Made by a program: the position numbers and the translations under genes | Shown here: one piece after another, positions 45,004-54,922 of the stretch | Position numbering within the stretch: the stretch's first letter is position 1 | Layout: every line of letters starts with the position of its first letter | Notes under the pieces: model-generated | What the model was told of the DNA's origin: nothing | Databases searched by the model: none | What the model saw: only the letters and a program-made list of their open reading frames with translations | NCBI RefSeq assembly: GCF_009811795.1 | Contig: NZ_BLJE01000005.1 | Location: 62,001 to 126,000 of the forward strand | DNA length: 64,000 nucleotides | Direction: 5' to 3' | Origin: Litoreibacter roseus | GTDB lineage: Bacteria > Pseudomonadota > Alphaproteobacteria > Rhodobacterales > Rhodobacteraceae

Positions 45004-45029
45004 ATGCCCCGGACCGAAATCCGGGGCAT
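45004..45029 (-). terminator. intercistronic hairpin between dctP and the monooxygenase gene
   Basis: A perfect 10-base stem (ATGCCCCGGA / TCCGGGGCAT) with a 6-base loop, 9 bases after the dctP stop and 20 bases before the next start. No strong T-run follows. Such hairpins after binding-protein genes usually protect or attenuate the transcript so that the binding protein is made in excess. Confidence 0.65.
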
Positions 45030-45037
45030 GTCCGAGA

Positions 45038-46075
45038 TCAATTGTCGGCGTATTTGGCGACAAGGGCTTGCGCGTCAGACACCATCGCAGCCCCATCAAG
45101 GCCCTTGCTGGTCATCTCAGCGGCCCATGCTTCGGTTTGCGCGTCGCCAATTGCACGAAGCTCTGCCACAGCGGCCTCGTCCATCGTGACGATTGTGTTA
45201 CCCGCAGAGGCTGTTGTTTCCTCGCCAGCCGTATCGCCGGTGTCCATTGCACGACCGGCATCGGCAGATGTTTGGAGGCCGGAATTCGCGTCGATCACCG
45301 CTTTCAGATCATCGGGCAGAGACTCGTAGGTGTTCTTGTTCATACCCCAGATGAAAAATGTATTGTAAAGCGCACGGTCCCCACCAATCTGCGTGTGGCT
45401 GTCTGCAAGTTCATGCACCTTCAGCGGCGGCACGATTTCCCAAGGGATCACACCACCATCAACGACGCCTTTCGACAGAGCTTCCGGGAAAGCCGGAACC
45501 GGCATGCCGACGGGCGTCGCGCCCAGTGTTTCAAGCAATGCGTTGGCCTGGCGGGACGGCCCGCGCAACTTCACGCCCTGAAAATCAGCGGGCGTCGTGA
45601 TCGGATCACCTTTTTTGTGAATGACACCGGGTCCATGCACATGCACAGCAAGCACCTTAATGTCTGAAAGACGTTCCTGCATGTACTTTTCAGTGAACTC
45701 CCATGCCGCCTTGGAGGAGGCCTCGGCGCTCATCGAGGTCATGAATGGCAATTCAAATGCCTCTGCTTCCGGGAACCGACCGGGCGTGTAGGCAGGCAGC
45801 GCCCAACCGCAATCAATTACACCGTCGCGGATCTGATCATAGAGTGCAGGCGGTTTGCCCCCCAGTTGCATCGCCGGATAGATCTCGACCTTGATCCGGC
45901 CGCCTGAGTCCGCCTCAACCTTTTCCGCCCAAGGCTCAATAAAGTAGCGTGGCACCGATCCCTTCGGCGACAGGAAATGCTGACATCTCAGCGTCACGTC
46001 CTGTGCAAAGCTTGCGGTCGCAGTCATCCCCAGCGTCATCGCGCCGACCAGCGCAGATGTAAACAGATGTTTCAT
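45038..46075 (-). CDS. TRAP transporter substrate-binding protein (DctP)
   Basis: 345-residue periplasmic solute receptor. It has a signal peptide (about 1-24, ending SFA), then the DctP fold with GGRIKVEIYPAMQLGG (~56-71) and the conserved Arg in GVKLRGPSRQANALL, which binds substrate carboxylate. The ATG at 46075 is preceded by GGGAGGA. It is the first gene of the TRAP-monooxygenase operon. The ligand is probably an organic (perhaps aromatic) acid, judging from the coupled hydroxylase. Confidence 0.92.
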   Translation of the reverse strand: MKHLFTSALVGAMTLGMTATASFAQDVTLRCQHFLSPKGSVPRYFIEPWAEKVEADSGGRIKVEIYPAMQLGGKPPALYDQIRDGVIDCGWALPAYTPGRFPEAEAFELPFMTSMSAEASSKAAWEFTEKYMQERLSDIKVLAVHVHGPGVIHKKGDPITTPADFQGVKLRGPSRQANALLETLGATPVGMPVPAFPEALSKGVVDGGVIPWEIVPPLKVHELADSHTQIGGDRALYNTFFIWGMNKNTYESLPDDLKAVIDANSGLQTSADAGRAMDTGDTAGEETTASAGNTIVTMDEAAVAELRAIGDAQTEAWAAEMTSKGLDGAAMVSDAQALVAKYADN

Positions 46076-46198
46076 GTTCAGTCGTCCTCCCAAACGTAAG
46101 ATGCGCGCAGCTTAACGCTGCGTCCTATCACTGCAAGAGCGATTGCAAGTCACGTTAGGCATATTGATTGACATTGACAATCAATATCTTCCCACATG

Positions 46199-47062
46199 TC
46201 ACAGGCGGTTTGTGCTGAAGGTGTCGCAGGTCTGAATTTGCGGATTTTCATAGCCCTTTGCGAACCACCGCTGCCGCTGCTCGGATGTGCCATGGGTGAA
46301 AGTATGCGGGTTGGGACGCTGGCCCGCGTTCCGCTGCAAGGTATCGTCCCCGATCTGTTTCGCTGCATTGATCGCTTCCTCCAGATCTCCCTGCTCGAGT
46401 GATCCGAAGCGCGCCTGCGCATACCGAGCCCAAAGTCCGGACAGGCAATCGGCTTGCAACTCGATCCGCACGGAAATCTCATTGCTGCGGGCCTGGGACG
46501 ATTGCGCGCGGATCTGGTTCGCCTGTCCCAGAATGCCCAGTTCATTCTGCACATGATGTGCAATCTCATGAGCAACTACATAAGCCGCCGCGAAATCACC
46601 GCCCGCACCGAGGCGACGTTCCATCGTGACGAAGAAGTCCGTGTCGAGATAGGCTTTCTCGTCTGCCGGGCAATAGAAGGGTCCGGACGCGCCGTTTGCC
46701 CCGCCGCAAGGGCTGTTGGTTGCCCCTTTGAACAGAACAAGTGTCGCCGGGTCGTAAGGCTGTCCGACCTGCTCGGCGAAGATTTCGGCCCAGACCTCTT
46801 CCGTATCGGCCAGAACGACCGACACAAATTGCGCGGCGCGCTCGTCGGCCTCTGTGACTTCTTGGGATTGCGGGGCGCCAACGGACACCGATCCGCCGCC
46901 CCCTTGCAGCAAGGGTGTCACATCAATGCCCAGGAACCAGCCGATCAGGACGATGGCGATCAGCCCGAAGCCGCCGATCCCACCCGCACGTGCGCCACCG
47001 CCACCTCTTTGCCTGCGCCTGTCCTCGATATTTCCGCTTCCGCGACGACCTCTCCAGCGCAT
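46199..47062 (-). CDS. Neutral zinc metallopeptidase (YpfJ family)
   Basis: 287-residue membrane-anchored metallopeptidase. A basic, Gly-rich N-terminus is followed by one transmembrane helix (about 30-46). The catalytic HEIAHH (His165, Glu166, His169) is intact, with a family-typical DEKAYLDTDFF before it and SVRIELQADCLSGLWA after it, giving the third ligand. The catalytic part faces the periplasm. The start at 47062 follows GGGGAG; the upstream extension is not supported. Confidence 0.85.
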   Translation of the reverse strand: MRWRGRRGSGNIEDRRRQRGGGGARAGGIGGFGLIAIVLIGWFLGIDVTPLLQGGGGSVSVGAPQSQEVTEADERAAQFVSVVLADTEEVWAEIFAEQVGQPYDPATLVLFKGATNSPCGGANGASGPFYCPADEKAYLDTDFFVTMERRLGAGGDFAAAYVVAHEIAHHVQNELGILGQANQIRAQSSQARSNEISVRIELQADCLSGLWARYAQARFGSLEQGDLEEAINAAKQIGDDTLQRNAGQRPNPHTFTHGTSEQRQRWFAKGYENPQIQTCDTFSTNRL

Positions 47063-47134
47063 TGTGTTCTCCCCTACCTTGACCGAAGGTGCCCCTCCGT
47101 GCTGCATAGCCCTAAAAGAAGTGCAGGCTTTCCA

Positions 47135-47713
47135 ATGATCAAGCGTCTTTATGACTGGACGATGTCGCTGAGTGCGCATCCAAACGCGTTGTGGGCGCTC
47201 GCGCTCGTATCTTTCGTGGAAAGTTCGTTCTTTCCCATTCCGCCAGATCTTCTGATGATCCCGATGATCTTGGCCCGTCCTGACCGCGCATTTCTGATTG
47301 CGGCGGTGTGTTTGATCTCATCCGTCTTGGGTGGACTTCTGGGCTATGCCATAGGGGCGCTATTTTTCCTGCAAATCGGACAACCGCTGTTGGAGATGTT
47401 GGGCAAAGGCGATGCCGCCCTGGAATTCAATCAGCGCTTCAACGACCTTGGCTTCTGGCCGGTTCTGATCGCCGGACTGACCCCGTTTCCCTACAAAGTC
47501 ATCACGATCATGTCCGGATGGACCGGCATGCCGCTTGGCACATTCATTGTCACTTCGATCATTGCCCGCGGCATGCGGTTCTTCATCGTTGCCGCGCTTT
47601 TGTGGAAATTTGGGGCGCCCATACGCGAATTCATCGAAAAAAGGCTGGGTCTCGCCTTTTCAGCTTTCATCGTGCTGCTGCTTGGCGGCTTCGCTGCGGT
47701 GAAATTGATATGA
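47135..47713 (+). CDS. DedA/YqaA-type (VTT domain) membrane protein
   Basis: 192-residue integral membrane protein of the YqaA/DedA group. It has an N-terminal SFVESSFFPIPPDLLMIPM motif (about 21-39), a re-entrant GLTPFPYKVITIMSG (111-125), and four or five helices. Members are involved in membrane lipid homeostasis. The open frame extends far upstream, but the ATG at 47135 starts the conserved domain. It overlaps the DsbB-like gene by 4 bases, so the two membrane proteins are coupled. Confidence 0.85.
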   Translation: MIKRLYDWTMSLSAHPNALWALALVSFVESSFFPIPPDLLMIPMILARPDRAFLIAAVCLISSVLGGLLGYAIGALFFLQIGQPLLEMLGKGDAALEFNQRFNDLGFWPVLIAGLTPFPYKVITIMSGWTGMPLGTFIVTSIIARGMRFFIVAALLWKFGAPIREFIEKRLGLAFSAFIVLLLGGFAAVKLI

Positions 47714-48165
47714 CGGCGCTGCGCCTTGCCTCGCTTGCGACGCTTGGCTCGGCGCTTCTTCTAGGTGGCGCGTTTGTCTTTCAGTATTTCGGTTATCCGC
47801 CGTGCGCAATGTGTCTTTGGCAGCGGTGGCCCCATGCAATCGCCATCCTGATAGGCCTCGTATTTCTTGCAATCCAAACGCGTGTCCTGCTTGCCTTAGG
47901 GGCGCTGGCCGCACTGACGACAGCGGGCATTGGTCTTTTCCATGTCGGTGTCGAGCAGCAGTGGTGGGAAGGCCCGACGACCTGCACGTCTACCCCAATC
48001 GGGGACCTCACCCCGGAAGAGCTTCTGGATCAAATCATGAACGCCCCGCTGGTGCGGTGTGATGAAATCGCATGGCAACTGGCGGGCATATCTATGGCCG
48101 GTTGGAACGCGATTTTGTCCCTCTGTCTTGCGGTGATCTGGGTGCTGGCGTTACGGCGCGCCTGA
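47710..48165 (+). CDS. DsbB-like disulfide bond formation protein
   Basis: 151-residue four-helix membrane protein of the DsbB family, which reoxidises periplasmic thiol oxidases with quinone. The first cysteine pair is Cys32/Cys35 (PPCAMCLWQRW) and the second periplasmic pair is Cys92 and Cys117 (TTCTSTP and VRCDEI). Length is slightly short but usual for alphaproteobacterial members. The start overlaps the preceding stop. Confidence 0.88.
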   Translation: MTALRLASLATLGSALLLGGAFVFQYFGYPPCAMCLWQRWPHAIAILIGLVFLAIQTRVLLALGALAALTTAGIGLFHVGVEQQWWEGPTTCTSTPIGDLTPEELLDQIMNAPLVRCDEIAWQLAGISMAGWNAILSLCLAVIWVLALRRA

Positions 48166-48269
48166 CTCGCTCCCGAACATGATTTTCATGGGCATTGCAC
48201 CCCATATGCAGCATCGGCTATAGTTTTCACAACAAAATGTAGTCGGCCAAAAGCAAGATCGGAATTTAC

Positions 48270-51002
48270 GTGAACGACACGCCGGAAACACCTGAGAACG
48301 AAGAAGAAAACACTCCTGAACGTATGATCCACGATGGACCGCAAGTGTCTATCACCGACGAGATGAAAACCTCGTTCATTGATTATGCCATGTCGGTGAT
48401 CATCAGCCGGGCCATCCCGGACCTGCGCGACGGCTTGAAACCAGTGCACCGACGCATCCTCTATGCAATGCACGAGACGGGAAACACGCACGACAAATCC
48501 TACCGCAAATCGGCCCGTCCCGTCGGGGACGTGATGGGGAAATACCACCCCCATGGCGACGGCGCGATTTACGACGCGCTCGTCCGTATGGCGCAGGACT
48601 TCTCCATGTCGCTGCCGCTTTTGGACGGGCAAGGCAATTTTGGCTCGATGGATGGCGATAACCCCGCCGCCATGCGGTATACCGAAGTGCGGATGGACAA
48701 ACCCGCCAGTGCAATCCTTGCTGATATTGAAAAAGACACAGTCGATTTTCAGGACAATTACGACGGCAAAGACCGAGAGCCGACCGTCCTGCCCGCCCGC
48801 TTTCCTAACATGCTGGTCAATGGGGCTGGCGGGATCGCCGTGGGTATGGCCACCAACATTCCCCCGCACAATCTGGGCGAGGTGATCGAGGCAACGCTGG
48901 CCTTGATCGAAAATCCCGATCTAGATGCGATCGAATTGATGGAATACGTTCCCGCCCCCGATTTTCCAACGGGCGGTATCATTCTGGGCCGCACTGGCGC
49001 GCGGAAAGCCTATACCGAGGGGCGCGGCAGCGTCATCCTGCGGTCCAAGACCCATATCGAGGAAATTCGCAAGGACCGCTACGCGATTATCGTGACCGAA
49101 ATTCCCTATCAGGTGAACAAGGCCACGATGATCGAACGCATAGCGGAAGCCGCCCGTGACAAACGAATTGAAGGCATCTCTCATGTTCAGGACGAATCCG
49201 ACCGGGTCGGCGTCCGCGTGGTGGTCGAGCTGAAGCGCGATGCAACAGCCGAAGTTGTTCTGAACCAACTGTTCCGCTTTACACCGATGCAGACGTCTTT
49301 TGCCTGCAACATGTTGGCCCTGAACGGTGGGCGGCCGGAGCAACTGACCTTGCGGTCGTTCCTGACGAACTTCATCGCCTTCCGCGAAGATGTGGTCGCG
49401 CGACGTACGGCCTACGAACTGCGCAAGGCACGCGAACGCTCCCATGTGTTGTGCGGTCTGGCGGTCGCGGTGTCGAACGTGGATGAGATCGTGGCGACCA
49501 TCCGTCAGTCGGCGGACGCGGCCGAAGCGCGGCTGAAGCTGATGACCCGGCGCTGGCCCGCTCAGGACATCGCCGATTATATCAAGCTGATCGACGATCC
49601 GACCCACACTATGAACGAGGACGGAACCTACAACCTGTCCGAGACGCAAGCCCGCGCCATTCTTGAACTGCGCCTGCAACGTCTGACCCAAATCGGGGTC
49701 AAAGAGGTCACGGACGAGTTGGAAGAGCTTGCCGGTAAGATCAAGGAATACCTCGATATTCTCAGATCCCGCGACCGGATCATGGAGATCATCTCCAACG
49801 AATTGAAAGAGGTCCGGGACCAGTTTGCCGTGCCACGTCGCACAGAGATCGCCGAATGGTCCGGCGACATGGAAGACGAGGACCTGATTGAGAAAGAGGA
49901 CATGGTGGTGACCGTGACCTCGGGCGGATACATTAAGCGCACGCCGCTCGCCGATTTCCGGGCGCAGCGACGCGGTGGTAAAGGCCTGTCCGGTATGGCG
50001 ACCAAGGAAGACGATGTGGTCACACGGCTCTTTGTGGCCAACACCCACACGCAGCTTCTGTTTTTCACCACGGACGGCATGGTCTACAAGCTCAAGACTT
50101 GGCGCTTGCCGCAAGGGGGGCGAACCTCCAAAGGCAAGGCGATCGTCAACATTCTACCCATCCCCACGGGCGTTTCCATTGCTGCAATCATGCCGGTGGA
50201 CCGGGATGAGAAAGACTGGGGCGACCTGCAGATTGTCTTTGCCACAACCGCAGGTGACGTCCGCCGCAATGCGCTAAGCGATTTCACCAATGTTATGCGC
50301 AATGGCAAAATAGCGATGAAATTGCCCGAGGATGTCGAGTTGGTAAACGCACGTATCTGCACAGAGAGCGATGATGTGATGCTGGTCACCAGTTCCGGTC
50401 GCGCGATCCGCTTCCCGACGACGGACGTGCGCGTTTTTGCTGGCCGCAATTCAACGGGCGTACGCGGTATCAAATTGGACGGCGATCAGAAAGTCGTGTC
50501 CATGTCCGTGATCCGACACTTCGAGGCCAGCCCGGAAGAACGCACGGCCTACCTCAAAATGCGCCGTGCTGTCATGGGTTTAGCCGATGACGCTGAGGTC
50601 GAGGATGAGGAAGCCGCACCGGGTGCAATCTCTCAGGAACGATACGCCGAGATGTCAGCGGCAGAAGATCTGATCCTGACGATCACATCTCAAGGGGCCG
50701 GTAAGACCAGTTCGTCCCACGACTACCCTGTGCGTGGGCGTGGCGGCATGGGTGTGATGGCCATGGACAAGGCAATGCGGGGCGGGCCGATCGTCGCCTC
50801 ATTCCCAGTCGATATGGACGATCAGATCATGTTGGCCACCTCCAAAGGCCAATCCATTCGCTGTCCCGTTGACGGCATATCCTTCCGGTCACGCAGCGCG
50901 GGCGGGGTGAAGGTCTTTGACACCGGCAAAGGGGAAGAGGTCGTGTCCGTCGCGTGGATTGCCGATCAGGGCGACGAGGACGACGGCGACACCACCGAGT
51001 AG
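48270..51002 (+). CDS. gyrA: DNA gyrase subunit A
   Basis: 910-residue GyrA, the breakage-reunion subunit of DNA gyrase. The catalytic Tyr137 is in MRYTEVR, and the GyrA-box QRRGGKGL (about 570-577) needed for DNA wrapping shows it is GyrA and not ParC. The C-terminal beta-pinwheel follows, ending in an acidic tail. The start is GTG at 48270. In the quinolone-determining region the residue equivalent to E. coli Ser83 is Gly98 ([10 protein letters not shown]), while Asp87 is kept as Asp102. Confidence 0.97.
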   Translation: MNDTPETPENEEENTPERMIHDGPQVSITDEMKTSFIDYAMSVIISRAIPDLRDGLKPVHRRILYAMHETGNTHDKSYRKSARPVGDVMGKYHPHGDGAIYDALVRMAQDFSMSLPLLDGQGNFGSMDGDNPAAMRYTEVRMDKPASAILADIEKDTVDFQDNYDGKDREPTVLPARFPNMLVNGAGGIAVGMATNIPPHNLGEVIEATLALIENPDLDAIELMEYVPAPDFPTGGIILGRTGARKAYTEGRGSVILRSKTHIEEIRKDRYAIIVTEIPYQVNKATMIERIAEAARDKRIEGISHVQDESDRVGVRVVVELKRDATAEVVLNQLFRFTPMQTSFACNMLALNGGRPEQLTLRSFLTNFIAFREDVVARRTAYELRKARERSHVLCGLAVAVSNVDEIVATIRQSADAAEARLKLMTRRWPAQDIADYIKLIDDPTHTMNEDGTYNLSETQARAILELRLQRLTQIGVKEVTDELEELAGKIKEYLDILRSRDRIMEIISNELKEVRDQFAVPRRTEIAEWSGDMEDEDLIEKEDMVVTVTSGGYIKRTPLADFRAQRRGGKGLSGMATKEDDVVTRLFVANTHTQLLFFTTDGMVYKLKTWRLPQGGRTSKGKAIVNILPIPTGVSIAAIMPVDRDEKDWGDLQIVFATTAGDVRRNALSDFTNVMRNGKIAMKLPEDVELVNARICTESDDVMLVTSSGRAIRFPTTDVRVFAGRNSTGVRGIKLDGDQKVVSMSVIRHFEASPEERTAYLKMRRAVMGLADDAEVEDEEAAPGAISQERYAEMSAAEDLILTITSQGAGKTSSSHDYPVRGRGGMGVMAMDKAMRGGPIVASFPVDMDDQIMLATSKGQSIRCPVDGISFRSRSAGGVKVFDTGKGEEVVSVAWIADQGDEDDGDTTE

Positions 51003-51109
51003 GCAGTCGCAGCGTTGAACCGCTGTGGGCTCACGCCTCAAAGGGCATCAAGAAAGAGAGGAAAGCCGGAAGGCTTTTCATTTAGATCAGGCATCGCTAC
51101 ATCCTTGCC

Positions 51110-52462
51110 ATGAGCAACACATTGAACATCATTGGTGGCGGCATGGCCGGGTCCGAGGCCGCATGGCAGGCCGCAAATCTCGGCGTCAACGTCACAATCC
51201 ACGAGATGCGGCCGAAGGTCGGCACTTTTGCCCATCGTACCGGCAATTTAGGGGAGATGGTGTGCTCCAACTCGTTTCGGTCCGATGATGACGAACAAAA
51301 CGCTGTAGGCCTGCTCCACTGGGAAATGCGCGCCGCGGGCGGACTGATTATGGCAACCGCTGACAAGCACGCGCTTCCTGCGGGCGGGGCGCTGGCGGTG
51401 GATCGCGATCCATTTGCGCAAAGCGTCACCGCGACCCTCCAAGATCATCCGAATATCACGATCAGCTACGATGAGATAACAACCTTGCCAGAGGACGGGC
51501 ACTGGATCGTTGCGACCGGTCCGCTGACCTCGGGCAATCTGGCCTCGTCCATCGCCGACGCCACTGGTCAGGATGCCCTCGCCTTCTTCGATGCCATCGC
51601 GCCGATCATTTATTTCGACACGATCAACATGGAGAAGGCGTGGTTTCAGTCCCGCTACGACAAGGGCGACACCGAGGAAGAGCGGACGGCCTATCTAAAT
51701 TGCCCTATGGATCGTGACACGTATGAAGCGTTTATCGACGCCTTGCTCGCCGCGGATAAAACGGAGTTCAAGCCGGGTGAAACGGCAGGTTACTTCGACG
51801 GCTGCCTGCCCATTGAGGTGATGGCGGAGCGTGGTCGCGAAACATTGCGCTTTGGCCCGATGAAGCCCGTGGGGCTGACCAACCCGCATCAGCCGGACGT
51901 AAAGGCCCATGCCATCGTTCAGCTCAGACGCGATAACGCATTGGGCACACTGTTCAACATCGTGGGCTTTCAGACCAAGATGAAATACGGGGCGCAAAAA
52001 GAGGTGCTCCGAATGATCCCTGGCCTTGAAGAGGCAGAATTCGCGCGTCTGGGCGGCGTTCACCGCAACACATTTATCAACTCGCCCACCCTTCTGGATA
52101 ACCAGATGCGCCTGCGCAGCCGCCCTCACCTGCGGTTTGCAGGACAGATCACGGGCGTCGAAGGTTACGTGGAAAGTGCCGCGATGGGCCTTTTGGCGGG
52201 ACGCTTCGCCGCGGCCGAAATACTTGGTAAGCCCGTTACAACGCCGCCCCCAGAAACAGCAATGGGCGCGCTCGTGACCCATATCACCGGCGGTGCTGAC
52301 GCAAAGACCTTCCAGCCGATGAATGTGAATTTCGGGCTGTTTCCGCCGGTTGACGCCAAGGGTGGCCGGAAAAATCGCAAGACACGCTACAAGATCTATA
52401 CTGATCGCGCGAAAGCCGCTTGGACGTCATGGCTTGATGGTCCCAGACTGGACGCCGCCTGA
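51110..52462 (+). CDS. trmFO: TrmFO, folate-dependent tRNA (uracil-54) methyltransferase
   Basis: 450-residue FAD/folate-dependent enzyme that methylates U54 of tRNA to ribothymidine. The FAD motif [16 protein letters not shown] (about 5-20), the family-specific [13 protein letters not shown]-like [13 protein letters not shown] (46-58) and YFDGCLPIE (about 224-232, with the active Cys) are present. It follows gyrA by 107 bases. Full length. Confidence 0.95.
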   Translation: MSNTLNIIGGGMAGSEAAWQAANLGVNVTIHEMRPKVGTFAHRTGNLGEMVCSNSFRSDDDEQNAVGLLHWEMRAAGGLIMATADKHALPAGGALAVDRDPFAQSVTATLQDHPNITISYDEITTLPEDGHWIVATGPLTSGNLASSIADATGQDALAFFDAIAPIIYFDTINMEKAWFQSRYDKGDTEEERTAYLNCPMDRDTYEAFIDALLAADKTEFKPGETAGYFDGCLPIEVMAERGRETLRFGPMKPVGLTNPHQPDVKAHAIVQLRRDNALGTLFNIVGFQTKMKYGAQKEVLRMIPGLEEAEFARLGGVHRNTFINSPTLLDNQMRLRSRPHLRFAGQITGVEGYVESAAMGLLAGRFAAAEILGKPVTTPPPETAMGALVTHITGGADAKTFQPMNVNFGLFPPVDAKGGRKNRKTRYKIYTDRAKAAWTSWLDGPRLDAA

Positions 52463-52482
52463 TCTTTTTGCGACGGTCAGGT

Positions 52483-53094
52483 ATGGCTGAAAAATATCTC
52501 GATAAGGTGTATCAGACGACCGGTAAGGACGCCCAACGCGATCTCTATGATGCATGGTCGACCACCTATGATGATGAGGTCGGGGAACACGGCTATCTCA
52601 CCCCGCGACGCGTCGCCGACGCTATGGGGCGCTGCATCAGCGACAAAACGACACCTATCCTGGACTACGGCTGCGGAACAGGTCTTGGCGGAACCGCGTT
52701 GCGCGACGCCGGTTTCAAAACCTGCGACGGTGCCGATCCCGCCGCCGAGATGCTGGCTGTCGCCCAAGAAAAGAAGATGTATCGCACGCTAACAACGCTC
52801 GACCTGTCCCGTCCGCTGCCTTTTACCCAAGGGCAATATGCGGCAATCGTGGCAATCGGCGTCATCAGCACCGGCGCCGGACCGGCGTCACTTATGGACA
52901 CGTTGATTGATCTGCTGCCAACCGGCGGATATTTGGGGTTTTCCCTGAATGATCATGCACTTGCGGATGAAAGTTATACTGCACGCGTCAAGGCGCTGGA
53001 GGCCGCGGACCATCGCAAACTGGTAGAAGACTACGGCGAGCATCTTCCGGGACTTGACCTGAAATCCATGGTCTACGTGTTCGAGAAAGCGTGA
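52483..53094 (+). CDS. Class I SAM-dependent methyltransferase
   Basis: 203-residue methyltransferase. Motif I is ILDYGCGTGLGGTAL (about 59-73), preceded by DLYDAWSTTYDDEV, the usual opening of ubiquinone/small-molecule type methyltransferases. The substrate is unknown. The ATG at 52483 is the likely start; an in-frame TTG at 52468 is weaker. It overlaps the gluQ start by 4 bases. Confidence 0.82.
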   Translation: MAEKYLDKVYQTTGKDAQRDLYDAWSTTYDDEVGEHGYLTPRRVADAMGRCISDKTTPILDYGCGTGLGGTALRDAGFKTCDGADPAAEMLAVAQEKKMYRTLTTLDLSRPLPFTQGQYAAIVAIGVISTGAGPASLMDTLIDLLPTGGYLGFSLNDHALADESYTARVKALEAADHRKLVEDYGEHLPGLDLKSMVYVFEKA

Positions 53095-53945
53095 CTTTCC
53101 GCACCCGCTTCGCCCCTTCACCGACAGGTCCGCTGCATCTGGGCCATGCCTATTCTGCTCTGCTGGCATACGATATGGCGACAGATGCCGGCGGCACATT
53201 TCTTTTGAGGATCGAGGATACCGACACAAGTCGCTGTCGCCCAGAATGGGAATCGCAAATCTTCGATGATCTCGCATGGCTCGGCCTCAAATGGGATATG
53301 CCGGTCTTGCGCCAGTCGGAGAACGGCCCGCGCTATAATGCTGCCCTCTCAGAATTGGCGACGCTTGGCCTGGTCTATCCATGCAGTTGTCGGCGAGCCG
53401 ATATCCGCGACGCTTTGGGGGCGCCGCAGGAAGGCGTCCATGCTACAGGTCCGGATGGCCTGATTTACCCCGGAACCTGCCGCAAACGTTCGATGGCCGA
53501 TGCAGCGCCAACCGATGCCGTTCGTCTGGACATGAAGAAAACATCGGAACTCATTGATAGAGATTTATTTTTTAAAGAAACCGGCTCTGGCGAGATTATG
53601 GATCGAATGGTTGATTTGGGGACGATGATCGAGACTGTCGGAGATGTTGTCTTGCACAGGCGCGATATTGGGACAGCGGCTTACCATCTGGCCAGTGTCG
53701 TCGATGACGCTGCGCAAGACATCACCCATGTGGTGCGCGGCGAGGATCTGTTCGATGCCACGCAGATCCATGTCGTTCTGCAAGCCCTCTTGGGGTTCCC
53801 CACGCCGATCTACCACCATCATCGATTGATCCGAGACGACGCAGGCAAGCGGCTGGCCAAACGTGACGATGCAAAGGCAATTGCCACGTATCGCGCGGCG
53901 GGATTTACGCCTGCTGACCTGCGTGATCTGGTGGGTCTAGCCTAG
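53091..53945 (+). CDS. gluQ: Glutamyl-Q tRNA(Asp) synthetase
   Basis: 284-residue truncated glutamyl-tRNA synthetase that attaches glutamate to queuosine in tRNA-Asp. The HIGH-like motif is PTGPLHLGHAYS (about 10-21) and the KMSKS-like motif is KRLAKRDDA. The zinc-site pattern CSCRR ... YPGTCR is present, and the anticodon-binding domain of full synthetases is missing, as expected. The start is GTG at 53091, inside the methyltransferase stop. Confidence 0.92.
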   Translation: MTFRTRFAPSPTGPLHLGHAYSALLAYDMATDAGGTFLLRIEDTDTSRCRPEWESQIFDDLAWLGLKWDMPVLRQSENGPRYNAALSELATLGLVYPCSCRRADIRDALGAPQEGVHATGPDGLIYPGTCRKRSMADAAPTDAVRLDMKKTSELIDRDLFFKETGSGEIMDRMVDLGTMIETVGDVVLHRRDIGTAAYHLASVVDDAAQDITHVVRGEDLFDATQIHVVLQALLGFPTPIYHHHRLIRDDAGKRLAKRDDAKAIATYRAAGFTPADLRDLVGLA

Positions 53946-53947
53946 CG

Positions 53948-54307
53948 TTAGGGTTCGGGCTTCATCAACTCGACTTCTGCTTCATCTTGAATCGCGGTGT
54001 AAAAGCAGCTGCGCCTGTTCGTGTGACATGCTGGTCCGGTCTGGCGGACGATCGCCAAAAGACAATCCCGATCACAGTCCACGCGCAGTTCAACCAGCTG
54101 TTGTGTATGGCCGCTGGTTTCGCCCTTAACCCAGAAGGCTTGCCGAGACCGCGACCAATAGGTGACCTTTTCCGTCGCCAGCGTCCGCTCGACAGCCGCT
54201 TCATTCATCCACGCCATCATCAGGACTTCGCCAGTGCCGTCCTGCTGGGCGATACACGGGATGAGCCCGTCCGACGTGTAGTGAAGTGTCGCAGGGTCGA
54301 AGGTCAT
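53948..54307 (-). CDS. hisI: Phosphoribosyl-AMP cyclohydrolase
   Basis: 119-residue HisI, third step of histidine biosynthesis. Family motifs VLMMAWMNEAA (about 29-39), YWSRSRQAFWVKGETSGH (50-67) and VDCDRDCLL (77-85) with the metal ligands, and RRSCFY near the end are intact. The ATG at 54307 is the normal start. It converges on gluQ with a 2-base gap and diverges from the NifU-like gene. Confidence 0.95.
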   Translation of the reverse strand: MTFDPATLHYTSDGLIPCIAQQDGTGEVLMMAWMNEAAVERTLATEKVTYWSRSRQAFWVKGETSGHTQQLVELRVDCDRDCLLAIVRQTGPACHTNRRSCFYTAIQDEAEVELMKPEP

Positions 54308-54398
54308 TGCTGTTTCCTTTTGCAAAACGAGCCGCAAGAGTTACTTAATCAGAGGCAACGGGCTGGGAAAGCCCACAACGACCACGTCGAGGGATCAA

Positions 54399-54851
54399 AT
54401 GTCCGCTGATACCGATCTGATCAAGCTCTATTCCGGCAAGATCCTTGCCCTTGCCGCAGATATCGCGCGGACGGAGCGGCTGAGAAATCCTGATGCGACA
54501 GCCAAAAAACGCTCGCCTTTGTGCGGCTCGACGGTCACCGTCGATGTCAATATGACCGATGGTTTGATCAGTGACTATGGTCAGGATGTTAAAGCGTGCG
54601 CTTTGGGGCAGGCTGCAGCCAGCGTAGTGGCAGATGCAATTGTCGGATGCACACCTGAACAGGTTCAAACTGCGCGCGATCAATTGAAGGACATGCTCAA
54701 ATCAGGCGGCCCTGTGCCGGACGCGCCCTTTGACGGTCTGGAAGTCCTTACTCCGGCACGTGATTTCAAGAACCGGCACGCCTCCATTCTTCTTTCATTG
54801 GATGCGACAGTTGACGCACTTGAGCAGGCGCGCACGCAAAGCTGCGCCTGA
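54399..54851 (+). CDS. NifU/IscU-like iron-sulfur scaffold protein
   Basis: 150-residue scaffold-like protein of the NifU N-terminal family. Two of the three expected cysteines are in the usual motifs: LCGS (Cys42) and ACALGQAAAS (Cys68); the third may be the Cys of VGCTPEQ (about 84). The variant is common in Rhodobacterales next to hisI. It could hold or transfer clusters alongside the Suf system. It is separated from the chemoreceptor gene by 71 bases. Confidence 0.8.
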   Translation: MSADTDLIKLYSGKILALAADIARTERLRNPDATAKKRSPLCGSTVTVDVNMTDGLISDYGQDVKACALGQAAASVVADAIVGCTPEQVQTARDQLKDMLKSGGPVPDAPFDGLEVLTPARDFKNRHASILLSLDATVDALEQARTQSCA

Positions 54852-54922
54852 GGCGATCCCCGTTAACGGACTGACAAGACTAGACTGCTACCCCTGCCTG
54901 ATACCCTATCTATGAGGTCAGG

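Noticed and set aside
43988-45667. Very long plus-strand open frame (559 codons) opposite the monooxygenase and dctP genes
   Set aside because: Both minus-strand genes have full motifs and starts; the plus frame has no recognisable domain.
48921-50114. Minus-strand open frame opposite gyrA
   Set aside because: Shadow of gyrA; no domain.
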